Below are positions 19,116 to 27,869 of a DNA stretch of 64,000 nucleotides, in pieces. Under the pieces are notes generated by a model. The model saw only the letters and a list, made by a program, of their open reading frames with translations, made no database searches and had not been told where the DNA came from. Both the position numbers and the translations under genes were made by a program. The stretch is from Listeria weihenstephanensis (GTDB lineage Bacteria; Bacillota; Bacilli; Lactobacillales; Listeriaceae). Position 1 is the first letter of the stretch, and the number at the start of each line of letters is the position of its first letter. The stretch lies in the NCBI RefSeq assembly GCF_003534205.1, contig NZ_CP011102.1, forward strand, positions 2,554,036-2,618,035, given 5' to 3'.

Positions 19116-20891
19116 TTATCCTTTTAAAATTGTAAATGATTTAGCTGGTACGATAATATTTGTTACAGCTTTATCCGCCCATACGTCATGTGTTGCAGCA
19201 GTGATTGCAAGCTCCTCTTTTGGAAGCTCTTCTGCTTTTGTTCCTTGATTAAAGATAAACGTCAATGTCTCATCACCAAATGTTCTCGAAAAAGCAACGA
19301 TACGATTCTCATCATCAACTTTGTGCCACACTAGATCGCCATACGTCAATGTTTTCTGATGCTCTTTACGGAATGCGATCAATTTTTTCATAAATGTCAG
19401 CATAGCTTTATCTTGTTTCTCCTCGTCCCATTCCATACATTTACGGCAAAGCGGATCGTCAGCGCCATCCATGCCAATCTCTGTTCCGTAATAAATGCAC
19501 GGGGAGCCAGTGTGCGCAAACATAAACGCCAGTGCCAACTTCGCCTTCTCTTTATCCCCATCACAACGCGTCAGTAAGCGCGCCGTATCATGCGAATCCA
19601 ACATATTAAACATCACATGATTCACCTGCTCTTGATAGCGCATTAATTGCTCACTGATACCCGATACCATTTTCGTAGGTTGAATGCGTTCCTCCACAAA
19701 ATTCTCAATGATCGTTTGCGTGAATGGATAGTTCATCACCGAGTCAAATTCATCACCAAGTAGCCATAACCAAGAGTCATGCCAAATTTCACCTAAAATA
19801 TAAATATCCTCTTTTTCAGCGCGAACCGCCTTGTTAAATTCTTTCCAGAAAGCATGGTCGACCTCATTTGCAACGTCCAACCGCCAGCCATCAATATCAA
19901 ATTCCCTTACCCAATAAGTCGCAATATCCAATAAATATTTTTGAACCTCAGGATTAGCCGTATTCAATTTTGGCATATGCATCGTGTAAGCAAACGTATC
20001 AAAAGAAAGCGTATTTTGGCCTTCGATATTCCCATTTTCGCCTGGTGTTACAGGGAATGAGTGAATATGGAACCAATCTACAAACTTCGATTCTTCCCCG
20101 TTTTGAAGTACATCTTGCCACTCAGGAGATTTATCACCAATATGATTGAAAACCGCATCCAACATGATTTTAATTCCACGTTTGTGCGCTTCTTTAACAA
20201 GCTTACGGAAGGTTTCCTTGTCGCCAAAATGAGGATCAATTTCAAAATAATTCAGCGTGTCGTATTTATGATTCGTCGACGCCTCGAAAACGGGTGTTAA
20301 ATAAATACCATTAATTCCAAGGTCCGCCAAATAATCCAAATGATTTATAATTCCAGCGATATCGCCACCGAAAAAGTCATCGCGACCTGGATCTTTACTT
20401 CCCCACGGCAACACGTTTACTGGCGAAATCGATGCATCCCCATTATCAAATCGCTCTGGAAAAATCTGATACCAAATCGTTTCTTTCACCCATTCAGGCG
20501 CTTTAAAAACCTCCGTTTCATGTAGAAAAGGAAATTTGAAATAATAATCCATAACAGCCCGATTCGCTTTTGTATTCTCATAAAAACCACGTCCGCCATA
20601 AAATACTTCTTCCCCCTCTGTATCCTTCAATACAAAAGCATACTGCAACCTACGCTGTTCCGGTTTCATAGCCACAAACCAATAATCATGCTCCTCTGTC
20701 GTAGCAACTTTCCGAAGCGCATACTCCTCCGATTGCCAACCAGCCTCCGTGTGAACATAAGGATCTGCCCCAATCATCACGACTTCCTCTACATCATCTT
20801 TCTTGCTCCGAACCTTGATATGTAGCGTTTCTCCATCATAACCATACGCATATGAACTAAATGGCTGATGGTAAATTGCTGCTCTCTCCAT
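19116..20891 (-). CDS. Neopullulanase / cyclomaltodextrinase / maltogenic amylase (GH13)
   Basis: A 591-residue cytoplasmic alpha-glucanase. The N-terminal 120 residues form the extra domain typical of neopullulanase-type enzymes, followed by the GH13 barrel with DAVFNH, nucleophile DGWRLDVANEVD, acid/base ILGEIWHDS and MLDSHDTAR. It cleaves imported maltodextrins to maltose and glucose, feeding the GH65 phosphorylase. No signal peptide is seen, in keeping with an intracellular enzyme. The ATG is preceded by AGGAGGAGG. It is a single-gene unit between malR and malE with its own operator and cre. Confidence 0.9.
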   Translation of the reverse strand: MERAAIYHQPFSSYAYGYDGETLHIKVRSKKDDVEEVVMIGADPYVHTEAGWQSEEYALRKVATTEEHDYWFVAMKPEQRRLQYAFVLKDTEGEEVFYGGRGFYENTKANRAVMDYYFKFPFLHETEVFKAPEWVKETIWYQIFPERFDNGDASISPVNVLPWGSKDPGRDDFFGGDIAGIINHLDYLADLGINGIYLTPVFEASTNHKYDTLNYFEIDPHFGDKETFRKLVKEAHKRGIKIMLDAVFNHIGDKSPEWQDVLQNGEESKFVDWFHIHSFPVTPGENGNIEGQNTLSFDTFAYTMHMPKLNTANPEVQKYLLDIATYWVREFDIDGWRLDVANEVDHAFWKEFNKAVRAEKEDIYILGEIWHDSWLWLLGDEFDSVMNYPFTQTIIENFVEERIQPTKMVSGISEQLMRYQEQVNHVMFNMLDSHDTARLLTRCDGDKEKAKLALAFMFAHTGSPCIYYGTEIGMDGADDPLCRKCMEWDEEKQDKAMLTFMKKLIAFRKEHQKTLTYGDLVWHKVDDENRIVAFSRTFGDETLTFIFNQGTKAEELPKEELAITAATHDVWADKAVTNIIVPAKSFTILKG

Positions 20892-20936
20892 AATAAAAAC
20901 CTCCTCCTAAATATCTCTCTTCAAGTTAGCACGCTT

Positions 20937-20950
20937 TGAAAACACTTACA
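20937..20950. promoter_or_regulatory. cre-like site upstream of the neopullulanase gene
   Basis: Read on the - strand TGTAAGTGTTTTCA differs from the cre consensus at one conserved base (T for C in the central CG). It lies just upstream of the probable -10 of the gene and parallels the malE arrangement. Confidence 0.5.
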
Positions 20951-20964
20951 ATCAATTTCTGAAA

Positions 20965-20979
20965 GTTAACGGTAACAAA
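20965..20979. promoter_or_regulatory. MalR-type operator upstream of the neopullulanase gene
   Basis: Minus-strand TTTGTTACCGTTAAC shares the TTGTTACCG-x-TAAC core with the palindrome in front of malE. Its shared sequence and position support binding by the LacI-family protein encoded next door. Confidence 0.6.
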
Positions 20980-21012
20980 ATTAAACACGATCAAATTTTG
21001 GCTCAATAAAAT

Positions 21013-21062
21013 AAGCAGAACACAACTATCCCATTTTTTTAGGAAAGTTGTCGATTCTGCTT
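21013..21062. terminator. Hairpin at the end of malR
   Basis: AAGCAGAA...CAACT pairs with AGTTG...TTCTGCTT around a T-rich loop, 25 bases past the malR stop. The feet lack a long U-run, so it is a moderate terminator. Confidence 0.6.
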
Positions 21063-21086
21063 ACAAAATATGTTTTAAAATTAATC

Positions 21087-22052
21087 TTATTCTTTTCCTG
21101 CTACCGTTGAACCTCTCACAATTAACTTCGGCGGAAATAAAGTCGATCCCTGTTTCGCACCATTTTCATTGATTTTCTTCAGTAACATTTGCGCGCTTGT
21201 CTCACCCATTTCAATCACGGGTGAACGAACAGTCGTGATTTTTGGAGAAGAGATTCGATCTAAAAATACGCCATCAAATCCTGTCACAGCAATCGTTTCA
21301 CCAAACTTCATATTTAGTGAATTCGCAGCTCTGACCACACCGACCGCCATCCGATCAGATGCACAAATAATGGCAACTGGCTCCGTTGCTTTATCTAAAA
21401 TATCTAGGGCTGTCTTCTCAGCAACTCGAGAACTATTTTTCATAAAATAACTTTCTTCCATCAGGCCATTTCTCTTCATCACTTCTGAATATCCAGTCAA
21501 CCGAGAACGCATAAATTCCTCTTCAATTAAATTAATACCAAAAAAGATAATATGGCGGAATCCCACGTCATACACATGTGTCGTTGCGAGCTCAGCGCCT
21601 AGTCGATTATCCACATCAATCGCATCCACATCTCGCCTATTCTCCCCATATGCAATCACAGGTTTTTCAAGCCCCGCCATCACTTTTTCGACCTCGCTAT
21701 CTCGCATACCAGTAATAATTAAACCATCATACGCACCAATGTTTTTTGATTTCTGCGTCACCAATTGCAACGAATAGGAATACTTATCTAATTCTCTACT
21801 TATTCCCGTCAACAAATTCATGTAATAAGGCTCCACCGTGTCAATTTCCTCTAAAATCAAAAATTTTACAACTTGTGTCCTATTTTGAACGAGTGCTCTT
21901 GCAGCATAGTTTGGGACATATTCTAACTCTTCCATCGCGTGGTATACCAATTGTTTCAGTTCATCAGAAACCTGATCAGGATGATTAATTACACGCGAAA
22001 CAGTCATTTTAGAAACATTTGCTTTTTTTGCAACATCAGCTAATGTAGCCAT
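21087..22052 (-). CDS. malR: LacI-family regulator of maltodextrin genes
   Basis: A 321-residue LacI/GalR protein with the N-terminal helix-turn-helix TLADVAKKANVSKMTVSRVIN and a periplasmic-binding-like effector domain ending in LIVRGSTV. It very probably represses malEFG and the neopullulanase gene through the shared operators at 18978 and 20965, with maltose or a maltodextrin as inducer. The gene name is given by context; an allolactose- or other-sugar-type ligand cannot be excluded from sequence. Confidence 0.85.
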   Translation of the reverse strand: MATLADVAKKANVSKMTVSRVINHPDQVSDELKQLVYHAMEELEYVPNYAARALVQNRTQVVKFLILEEIDTVEPYYMNLLTGISRELDKYSYSLQLVTQKSKNIGAYDGLIITGMRDSEVEKVMAGLEKPVIAYGENRRDVDAIDVDNRLGAELATTHVYDVGFRHIIFFGINLIEEEFMRSRLTGYSEVMKRNGLMEESYFMKNSSRVAEKTALDILDKATEPVAIICASDRMAVGVVRAANSLNMKFGETIAVTGFDGVFLDRISSPKITTVRSPVIEMGETSAQMLLKKINENGAKQGSTLFPPKLIVRGSTVAGKE

Positions 22053-22160
22053 TCATATCCTCCCTTATTTAAAACTTCTAAGCTTATTGTAGCAGTTTTT
22101 TCATAAAAAGGTAGCATTTTAAATTTGTGATTTATATCGATAAAATAGGAAATAAGGCAC

Positions 22161-22190
22161 AAAAAAACATCTTCCCCTTAGGAAAATGTT
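22161..22190 (-). terminator. Intrinsic terminator after the small membrane protein gene
   Basis: Read on the - strand AACATTTTCC pairs with GGAAGATGTT, followed by TTTTTTG. It lies 16 bases after the stop of the 91-residue protein. Confidence 0.8.
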
Positions 22191-22205
22191 CTACTTGTAT
22201 GTAAA

Positions 22206-22481
22206 TTATCTTTTTGACACCGATACAACTTTTTTTACATCACGGTGCTCTTTCCAAGTATGAAAAAATTTAAAAAGTATTTTAATCCCGAAAGCGAGCC
22301 AGCCAAATACAGTTCCCACCAATATCGAGACAAGTCCAACTATCATAAAACTAAACACAGGAAAAGCAGGTTCATTAATACTAGCAATGCCCAAAATAAA
22401 AACAATAATCATCGGAATAACAAAATACCGTACCTCATGATCCCCCACGTCAAACGCTCCTTTGAAAAAATAATACGACAC
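22206..22481 (-). CDS. Small membrane protein of unknown function
   Basis: A 91-residue protein with two long hydrophobic segments (about residues 19-35 and 42-70) and a basic C-terminal tail (HREHRD-like, KEHRDVKKVV). I do not recognise the family. It stands alone with its own terminator, upstream of malR in the direction of transcription and downstream of the arginase-fold gene. Confidence 0.6.
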   Translation of the reverse strand: MSYYFFKGAFDVGDHEVRYFVIPMIIVFILGIASINEPAFPVFSFMIVGLVSILVGTVFGWLAFGIKILFKFFHTWKEHRDVKKVVSVSKR

Positions 22482-22680
22482 TAGACTTTTATACCTAAAT
22501 CATAGTTCTAGTATACTCCCATACTAAGCTTTTTTCAATACGTATAGCGCTTTCATTTTCAAATTATTTTAAATCAATGACTTAGATAAATTGTTGCTAC
22601 CACTCACTTCTTTAGTACTACCGTGTACAAGTTTACAAAAAAGAAACAATTGTAGATAAACTGTAACAATTACATGCTCC

Positions 22681-23580
22681 TTAAAACTGGTCTACGTTCA
22701 TACTTTTCGCCTGAAAAAACTCTTCTAATAACGATGAAATAAATTGGGCTGTTTTGTTCTTATCGTCATGTAAAGGATTAATTCCTGTGAATGTCATCGC
22801 ATTTATCTTATTACTAAGCGCCAAATTTTTCATAAAGTACCTGATCTCCCGCCAATAAATTCCCCCTTGAGAAATGAAGTCCGTACCCGGCGTAAACTCC
22901 GGATCAATTGCATCGACATCGAGTACTATGTGCACATGTCCACTCTTTTTAGCCAACCATTGAATAACCTCATCCGTTACCATTCCAAAACCCATTCGAT
23001 CTATTTTGGTCATCTCAAAGTGCAATATTTGCTCCTCCTCGATTAACCGCTGTTCATCTTTTTCAATGCGCCTCGTACCGATAATACACACATTATCACC
23101 TGAAACAAATCGTTGCTCCATAATATTTCCTAACTCTTCTGGACCTCTTCCAATAACCGTAGCCATCACATTATGACATAGATTTTCCCGATTCAAATCC
23201 TCTCCCATATCTGCGTGAGCGTTAATCCAAATAACGGTTTGCTCCTCGTTATCATCCCTCATACCGGCAATAGTACTAAGCGAAATAAACTGATCCCCTC
23301 CAAAAATAATCGGCATTCCCCCTTCAGACCTCATATCCGCGACAATATCTCTTAGCTCTTTCGCCTTATATGTAATCGCTTTCAAATCCTTCGACTTCAA
23401 AATGGCTTCTTGTTCCATATCCGTGAAGAACGCCATATTATGATAATCCGTCACGTCACTAACTAATTTTTTCAGTGTATCAATAATTCCAGTGTATCTA
23501 ATCGCATATGGAGCTAAAGCAACACCTTGTCGTTCTTCATGAAACATCCACGGCACACCGAGTATTCCTATTTTCTCCAT
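22681..23580 (-). CDS. Arginase/agmatinase-fold protein with altered metal ligands
   Basis: A 299-residue ureohydrolase-fold protein. The family signatures are recognisable but changed: GGDQ in place of GGDH, INAHAD in place of DAHAD, and TGINP in place of the usual V-E-V-N-P, while DVDAIDP and PGTDF are kept. In arginases the missing His and Asp are ligands of the two manganese ions and the missing Glu contacts the guanidinium. It is therefore unlikely to be a standard arginase or agmatinase. The start at 23580 is supported by GGTGAATGTG; the upstream ATG at 23628 is weaker. No arginine-catabolic neighbour is present. Confidence 0.75.
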   Translation of the reverse strand: MEKIGILGVPWMFHEERQGVALAPYAIRYTGIIDTLKKLVSDVTDYHNMAFFTDMEQEAILKSKDLKAITYKAKELRDIVADMRSEGGMPIIFGGDQFISLSTIAGMRDDNEEQTVIWINAHADMGEDLNRENLCHNVMATVIGRGPEELGNIMEQRFVSGDNVCIIGTRRIEKDEQRLIEEEQILHFEMTKIDRMGFGMVTDEVIQWLAKKSGHVHIVLDVDAIDPEFTPGTDFISQGGIYWREIRYFMKNLALSNKINAMTFTGINPLHDDKNKTAQFISSLLEEFFQAKSMNVDQF

Positions 23581-23852
23581 CACATTCACCTTTTCTATAT
23601 ATATTATCTTACATTCTACCACAAACAACGACCTTTTTTAAAATAAAAACTTTTTCATTTATAGCTAAATTTGTATTTCCCAAACATTTTATACCTCGAA
23701 AACAGGTTTTTCTTCTTAGAGAAAAAATGATTTCACTCAAAAATAAAGCTTTAAAAACGCTTTTTATGACTTTTACACGTTGTGGCAATTCTGTTAGGAT
23801 GTAGTTAATCCTCCTATACAGACTTTTGTGTAGTTGTGAATTGCAAGAAACG

Positions 23853-23934
23853 GACAAAGAGATGGCATACTTCCCCCCTTTACCCTAGGAGTTCCCCCAG
23901 AATTTTTATAGGTTAAATATGGCATCTCTTTGTC
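23853..23934. ncRNA. C-rich hairpin after kimA, candidate small RNA
   Basis: GACAAAGAGAT (23853-23863) pairs perfectly with 23924-23934, and the next six positions pair except one. The 48-base loop holds CCCCCC and CCCCC runs separated by an AGGAG. On the + strand a T-rich stretch follows (TTTTCTATTCTTT). The right foot lies 4 bases from the kimA stop. It could be a + strand regulatory RNA with C-rich seed loops, or a 3' structure of kimA mRNA (where the loop is G-rich). The rest of the gap 23581-23852 shows no gene. Confidence 0.4.
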
Positions 23935-23938
23935 TTTT

Positions 23939-25762
23939 CTATTCTTTCAAATGATACGGATAAGTTGCTACAACAACATCTTTTTTAAATAATAATTTCG
24001 TTCTAATCAATAGGCTTGTTTGGTTATGCAAAATATTTTGCCAACCCTTTTTAGGAATAAATTGCGGTATTAATACTGTCAATGAATAATTATCTTGATT
24101 CGCTTTTTGCTGTGCTGTGTCAATAAATTTCATTAGAGGCTCGGTAATCGATCGGTACGTCGAATAAAGATCTGCAAGCCGTACCTCAGGATGTATTCTA
24201 TTCCATCTTTCCACGAACTCTTTTCCTTCTTGCTTATCTAAAGAGACATGCACCGCAATAACAGTATCACCAATAGATTTCGCATAACGAAGAGCACCTT
24301 CCACGACTTTCGTTGTATCAGATACACAAATGATGACGGCATTCCCCTCGAACTCAGGTAGATCCATCTGTTCATCAATTCGAAGTTGTGGTGCTAACTT
24401 GGCATAATGACTACGCGTTCTGTGGAACACATAGATCATCGCTGGCATAAAAATAAACACTGGCCAAACTTCGCTCATTCTTGTAATAAATAGAACCATC
24501 AGAACTGTAAATGAAATCAGCGCTCCGAGCAAATTCGCGGACAACTTCTTCATATAACCTTGAGGCTTTTCCTTCAGCCACTTAATGATCATTCCTGACT
24601 GAGAAAGCGTAAACGGAATAAATACCCCTACCGAATAAAGTGGAATAAGCGACTCTGTCTTACCTTGAAAAAGAATAATCAAGAAAATAGATCCTAATGC
24701 TAATGTAATAATACCATTAGAATAGCCTAGGCGGTCACCCTTATCTAAATACATCCGAGGCATATACTTGTCTTTTGATAAATTAAAAGCAAGTAACGGA
24801 AATGCTGAGAAGCCCGTATTTGCTGCTAAAACTAGAATAAGTGCTGTTGTTGCTTGAATAAAGTAATAAAAGAAATTACGTCCAAATATATTTTCAGCAA
24901 TCTGTGAAAGAACGGTAGATTTAAGTTCTGGCACAACGCCATAGAAATAGGCTAGTAGCGTTATTCCTACAAAGAAAAATCCCAATATAGAGGCCATCAT
25001 AATAAGTGTTCGAGAAGCATTTTTAGCCTTAGGATCTTTGAAAAGCGGTACTGCATTAGAAATCGCCTCGATACCAGTAAGCGAAGCAGAACCTGATGCA
25101 AAGGCACGCAATAACAAAATAAGTGTTACACCAGAAACATGCGTCCCAACTGATGCAGTCTCATGCGTCACGTCTTGTCCCATGGCGAGCTTTACCAAAC
25201 CAGTAACAATCATGACAATCATTGAAAGTACAAACAGATAAACTGGAATAGCTAGTATCGTAGCTGATTCTGTTACTCCACGCAAATTAATGATAGTAAC
25301 AATAATAACCAGTATGATCGCTAGTGGTACCGTAAATTGATATAAAGAAGGTATCGCCGCGATAATAGCGTCCGTACCAGATGAGACACTAACAGCAACT
25401 GTTAACATGTAATCTACTAGTAGCGAACCACCTGCAATTAAACCTGCATTCTTCCCTATATTTTCTCGTGAAACGACATATGCTCCGCCCCCTTGCGGAT
25501 AGGCATATATAATTTGTCGATATGACAAACTAAGGGCAAATAATAATACTAGTACGCAAAGTGCAATCGGCAAAGAATACCACATTGCAGCTGCTCCGAC
25601 AGTGATTAGTACTAATAATATTTGCTCCGTACCATAAGCAACAGAAGATAATGCATCAGATGATAATACAGCTAGAGCCTTCAGTTTGCCTAATTTTTGA
25701 TCCCCAGCCTCCGTTGATTTTAGAGGCCTCCCAATCAATAACCTTTTTAATGGAGATGCCAT
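23939..25762 (-). CDS. kimA: High-affinity potassium importer, KimA type (APC superfamily)
   Basis: A 607-residue protein with twelve membrane helices in the first 440 residues, starting SPLKRLLIGRPLKSTE and containing LSSDALSSVAYGTEQ, both characteristic of KimA (formerly YdaO). The C-terminal 160 residues form a cytoplasmic universal-stress-like domain (VIICVSDTTKVVEGALRYA). KimA imports potassium, probably with protons, and is inhibited by c-di-AMP in related bacteria. cdaA lies 18 kb away. I looked for a ydaO-type c-di-AMP riboswitch upstream and did not see one. Confidence 0.88.
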   Translation of the reverse strand: MASPLKRLLIGRPLKSTEAGDQKLGKLKALAVLSSDALSSVAYGTEQILLVLITVGAAAMWYSLPIALCVLVLLFALSLSYRQIIYAYPQGGGAYVVSRENIGKNAGLIAGGSLLVDYMLTVAVSVSSGTDAIIAAIPSLYQFTVPLAIILVIIVTIINLRGVTESATILAIPVYLFVLSMIVMIVTGLVKLAMGQDVTHETASVGTHVSGVTLILLLRAFASGSASLTGIEAISNAVPLFKDPKAKNASRTLIMMASILGFFFVGITLLAYFYGVVPELKSTVLSQIAENIFGRNFFYYFIQATTALILVLAANTGFSAFPLLAFNLSKDKYMPRMYLDKGDRLGYSNGIITLALGSIFLIILFQGKTESLIPLYSVGVFIPFTLSQSGMIIKWLKEKPQGYMKKLSANLLGALISFTVLMVLFITRMSEVWPVFIFMPAMIYVFHRTRSHYAKLAPQLRIDEQMDLPEFEGNAVIICVSDTTKVVEGALRYAKSIGDTVIAVHVSLDKQEGKEFVERWNRIHPEVRLADLYSTYRSITEPLMKFIDTAQQKANQDNYSLTVLIPQFIPKKGWQNILHNQTSLLIRTKLLFKKDVVVATYPYHLKE

Positions 25763-26029
25763 TTTACTCCCTACCTTTTTAACTAAATTTTTTACGAAAT
25801 CCTCGTGCTAAAAATAGCATACGTCACATTATAACACAGCATTTTTAAAAAGAAATAGGCTTTTACAAAGGGTCATAAAATTTTTCTGCACTCTATTCCC
25901 GAAAAATATCCAAAAAAGAAGTACTATTTTAACCTTTACTAAAAACTTACATAATCCTCTATTCCCTTCTTGTTCTAAGCTTCAAACATGTTATTTATTT
26001 TTCTGAATATAAAGACTTTAATTTAAGTA
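25763..26029. other. Intergenic region between kimA and the tRNA cluster
   Basis: AT-rich, without an open frame of note. It must hold the kimA promoter on the - strand, and ends in the tRNA promoter on the + strand. A short inverted repeat (GTGCTAAAAATAGCAT) occurs at about 25805-25820. No riboswitch fold is evident. Confidence 0.5.
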
Positions 26030-26059
26030 TTTACAAACCACCCATTCTCTTTATATAAT
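26030..26059 (+). promoter_or_regulatory. tRNA operon promoter
   Basis: TTTACA (26030-26035), 18 bases, TATAAT (26054-26059), about 30 bases ahead of the tRNA-Glu gene. It is the only good promoter upstream of the six tRNA genes. Confidence 0.75.
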
Positions 26060-26089
26060 AGTTTTCGGCTAGTAAATTTATTACGACAT

Positions 26090-26161
26090 GGCCCGTTGGT
26101 CAAGCGGTTAAGACACCGCCCTTTCACGGCGGTATCACGGGTTCGATTCCCGTACGGGTCA
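26090..26161 (+). tRNA. tRNA-Glu (TTC)
   Basis: Cloverleaf with acceptor GGCCCGT/ACGGGTC (one G-U), anticodon loop CTTTCAC, and T arm GGGTTCGATTCCC. The CCA end is not encoded. Confidence 0.95.
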
Positions 26162-26240
26162 CTTTTTTTATTTTTTTCAGCAAAGTACTAGTCAAAAGCG
26201 AAATTTTGTTATATCATGTAATAGTATCTTGGATTTTAGA

Positions 26241-26316
26241 GGGGGCTTAGCTCAGCTGGGAGAGCATCTGCCTTACAAGCAGAGGGTCAGCGGTTCGATC
26301 CCGTTAGCCCCCACCA
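26241..26316 (+). tRNA. tRNA-Val (TAC)
   Basis: Acceptor GGGGGCT/AGCCCCC, anticodon TAC in the loop CTTACAA, T loop GGTTCGATCCC shape, encoded CCA. Confidence 0.95.
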
Positions 26317-26366
26317 TTATTGTTTTGGAAAGTTCTATTTGAGCGGTCAGACAGGTTACCTGTTTC

Positions 26367-26440
26367 GCCAACTTAGCTCAATCTGGTAGAGCAACTGAAT
26401 CGTAATCAGTAGGTTGCGGGTTCAATTCCTGCAGTTGGCA
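26367..26440 (+). tRNA. tRNA-Thr (CGT)
   Basis: Acceptor GCCAACT/AGTTGGC, anticodon stem ACTGA/TCAGT with loop ATCGTAA, so the anticodon is CGT, reading ACG. T loop TTCAATT. The CCA end is not encoded. Confidence 0.93.
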
Positions 26441-26460
26441 TTTTTAAGATTTATTTATAT

Positions 26461-26544
26461 GGAGGGGTAGCGAAGTGGCTAAACGCGGCGGACTGTAAAT
26501 CCGCTCCTTCGGGTTCGGCAGTTCGAATCTGCCCCCCTCCACCA
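26461..26544 (+). tRNA. tRNA-Tyr (GTA)
   Basis: Class II tRNA with a long variable arm (CCGCTCCTTCGGGTTCGGC region), acceptor GGAGGGG/CCCCTCC, anticodon GTA, encoded CCA. Confidence 0.95.
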
Positions 26545-26549
26545 TTTAT

Positions 26550-26624
26550 TGGGCTATAGCCAAGCGGTAAGGCAACGGATTTTGATTCCGTCATGCGCCG
26601 GTTCGAATCCAGCTAGCCCAGCCA
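26550..26624 (+). tRNA. tRNA-Gln (TTG)
   Basis: Acceptor TGGGCTA/TAGCCCA, anticodon TTG in loop TTTTGAT, encoded CCA after discriminator G. Six bases after tRNA-Tyr. Confidence 0.95.
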
Positions 26625-26630
26625 TTTTTA

Positions 26631-26703
26631 GAGCCGTTAGCTCAGTTGGTAGAGCATCTGACTTTTAATCAGAGGGTCGATGGTTCGAGCCCATCACGGC
26701 TCA
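26631..26703 (+). tRNA. tRNA-Lys (TTT)
   Basis: Acceptor GAGCCGT/ACGGCTC, anticodon TTT in loop CTTTTAA, T loop TTCGAGC. CCA not encoded. Last gene of the cluster. Confidence 0.95.
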
Positions 26704-26712
26704 TCGAGAAAG

Positions 26713-26758
26713 CGCAAAAAAGGTAGAAGAAATATACATTTCTTCTACCTTTTTTGCG
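26713..26758. terminator. Bidirectional terminator of the tRNA operon and the DUF1648 gene
   Basis: A 20-bp perfect stem (26713-26732 with 26739-26758) with a six-base loop and A6/T6 runs inside the stem. It ends the tRNA operon on the + strand and the convergent - strand gene 8 bases away. Confidence 0.9.
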
Positions 26759-26765
26759 TCTGAAT

Positions 26766-27869
26766 TCAACTAAATATGATGATTATTATCACGATAACAG
26801 CGATGATTGCAACGAAGGACAACCAAGCAGCTGGTCTCGCCATATTTATCGTCCAACCTACACCAAATCGCTTTTCAACAAAAACGGCGGGATCCTGGCG
26901 GTTAAAATAAAATACGCCTAACTTCCAATTGGCATCATCATCACGGATTGGTTTTGTAGTGTCCGCTTGGGTATCTTCTTCCAACTTCAATCTACTACCA
27001 CCTTGACCAACACGTACCATTAAGAATATCAGTCCACCGAAAATAATCACCAAAACTAAAATTAGCATCACGGTAATGAATATTTGCGGTATAGAAAATA
27101 TGAATGATAATTGTATCACCATAAACAGCGCTATAAGCAACGTACCCATGATTAAGTTAAATTTACTGTAAATATATCTAAATAGCACGTTTCGTCGCAT
27201 AGAAGCCGTTGGGTTATCGTTATCTATCACTTGTTTACTCCGGGACATCATATAATTGATAAAAAGGAACAATCCTAGCATGACAATTTGCATCATTGGC
27301 ATCATCATGACAGTACGGTAGTTTTTGGCTGCCTCTCTTGTTACCTCATTATCGAAGTTATATTGCATCGGAATCATACTTGGAATTTGATCATAATAAA
27401 TCACGGTCAATCCAATTGTGATAAAAATAAGTGCCAGCGGAATCAAATACCAAGCATAGGAAATCGTTAACTTTTGGCGATGAAATGTCGTATCTACCAT
27501 CACGATATTAGCCTTATCCGACGCTACTTGCAAATTCGCTTTCTTCCATGCAAGACTCGCCTTATAAAAACGTACATAAATGAGGAGTGACAAGATAATA
27601 ACAATTAGAATCGCAGAAATCAAAATCGTTGCCTGCGCATTCTCGCTAGTCGATACCAGTAATAAAATAGCTGCAAATACCGTCACTAAGCCACCTACAA
27701 TTAGATTCCAATTTAAAAATTGTCGCTTCATTTTACGTAATGCCGGGTCATTTGCGGCCTTTTCGCCAACCATCACACCAAAGCTCTCTCCACGTCTGAT
27801 AACATATGGTGTTATTGCTTGGAGCACGACCACCACAAGCATCATCGCGATAAAAAATAATATTTCCAT
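26766..27869 (-). CDS. DUF1648/DUF5808 membrane protein
   Basis: A 367-residue membrane protein. Two N-terminal helices are followed by a DUF1648 segment (YYDQIPSMIPMQYNFDNE) and, near the C terminus, a DUF5808 motif (NWKLGVFYFNRQDPAVFV, then GVGWTINM). Related proteins sit beside YtrA-type GntR regulators in Firmicutes; their function is not established. The start codon overlaps the regulator's stop (TAATG), so they form an operon. About eight hydrophobic segments are visible. Confidence 0.78.
   Translation of the reverse strand: MEILFFIAMMLVVVVLQAITPYVIRRGESFGVMVGEKAANDPALRKMKRQFLNWNLIVGGLVTVFAAILLLVSTSENAQATILISAILIVIILSLLIYVRFYKASLAWKKANLQVASDKANIVMVDTTFHRQKLTISYAWYLIPLALIFITIGLTVIYYDQIPSMIPMQYNFDNEVTREAAKNYRTVMMMPMMQIVMLGLFLFINYMMSRSKQVIDNDNPTASMRRNVLFRYIYSKFNLIMGTLLIALFMVIQLSFIFSIPQIFITVMLILVLVIIFGGLIFLMVRVGQGGSRLKLEEDTQADTTKPIRDDDANWKLGVFYFNRQDPAVFVEKRFGVGWTINMARPAAWLSFVAIIAVIVIIIIIFS

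Noticed and set aside
23609-23857. 82-codon frame between kimA and the arginase-fold gene
   Set aside because: No ribosome site; amino-acid composition is random and it overlaps the hairpin.
25763-26089. Possible c-di-AMP (ydaO-type) riboswitch upstream of kimA
   Set aside because: None of the conserved GC-rich riboswitch segments is visible; the region is AT-rich with only a short inverted repeat.
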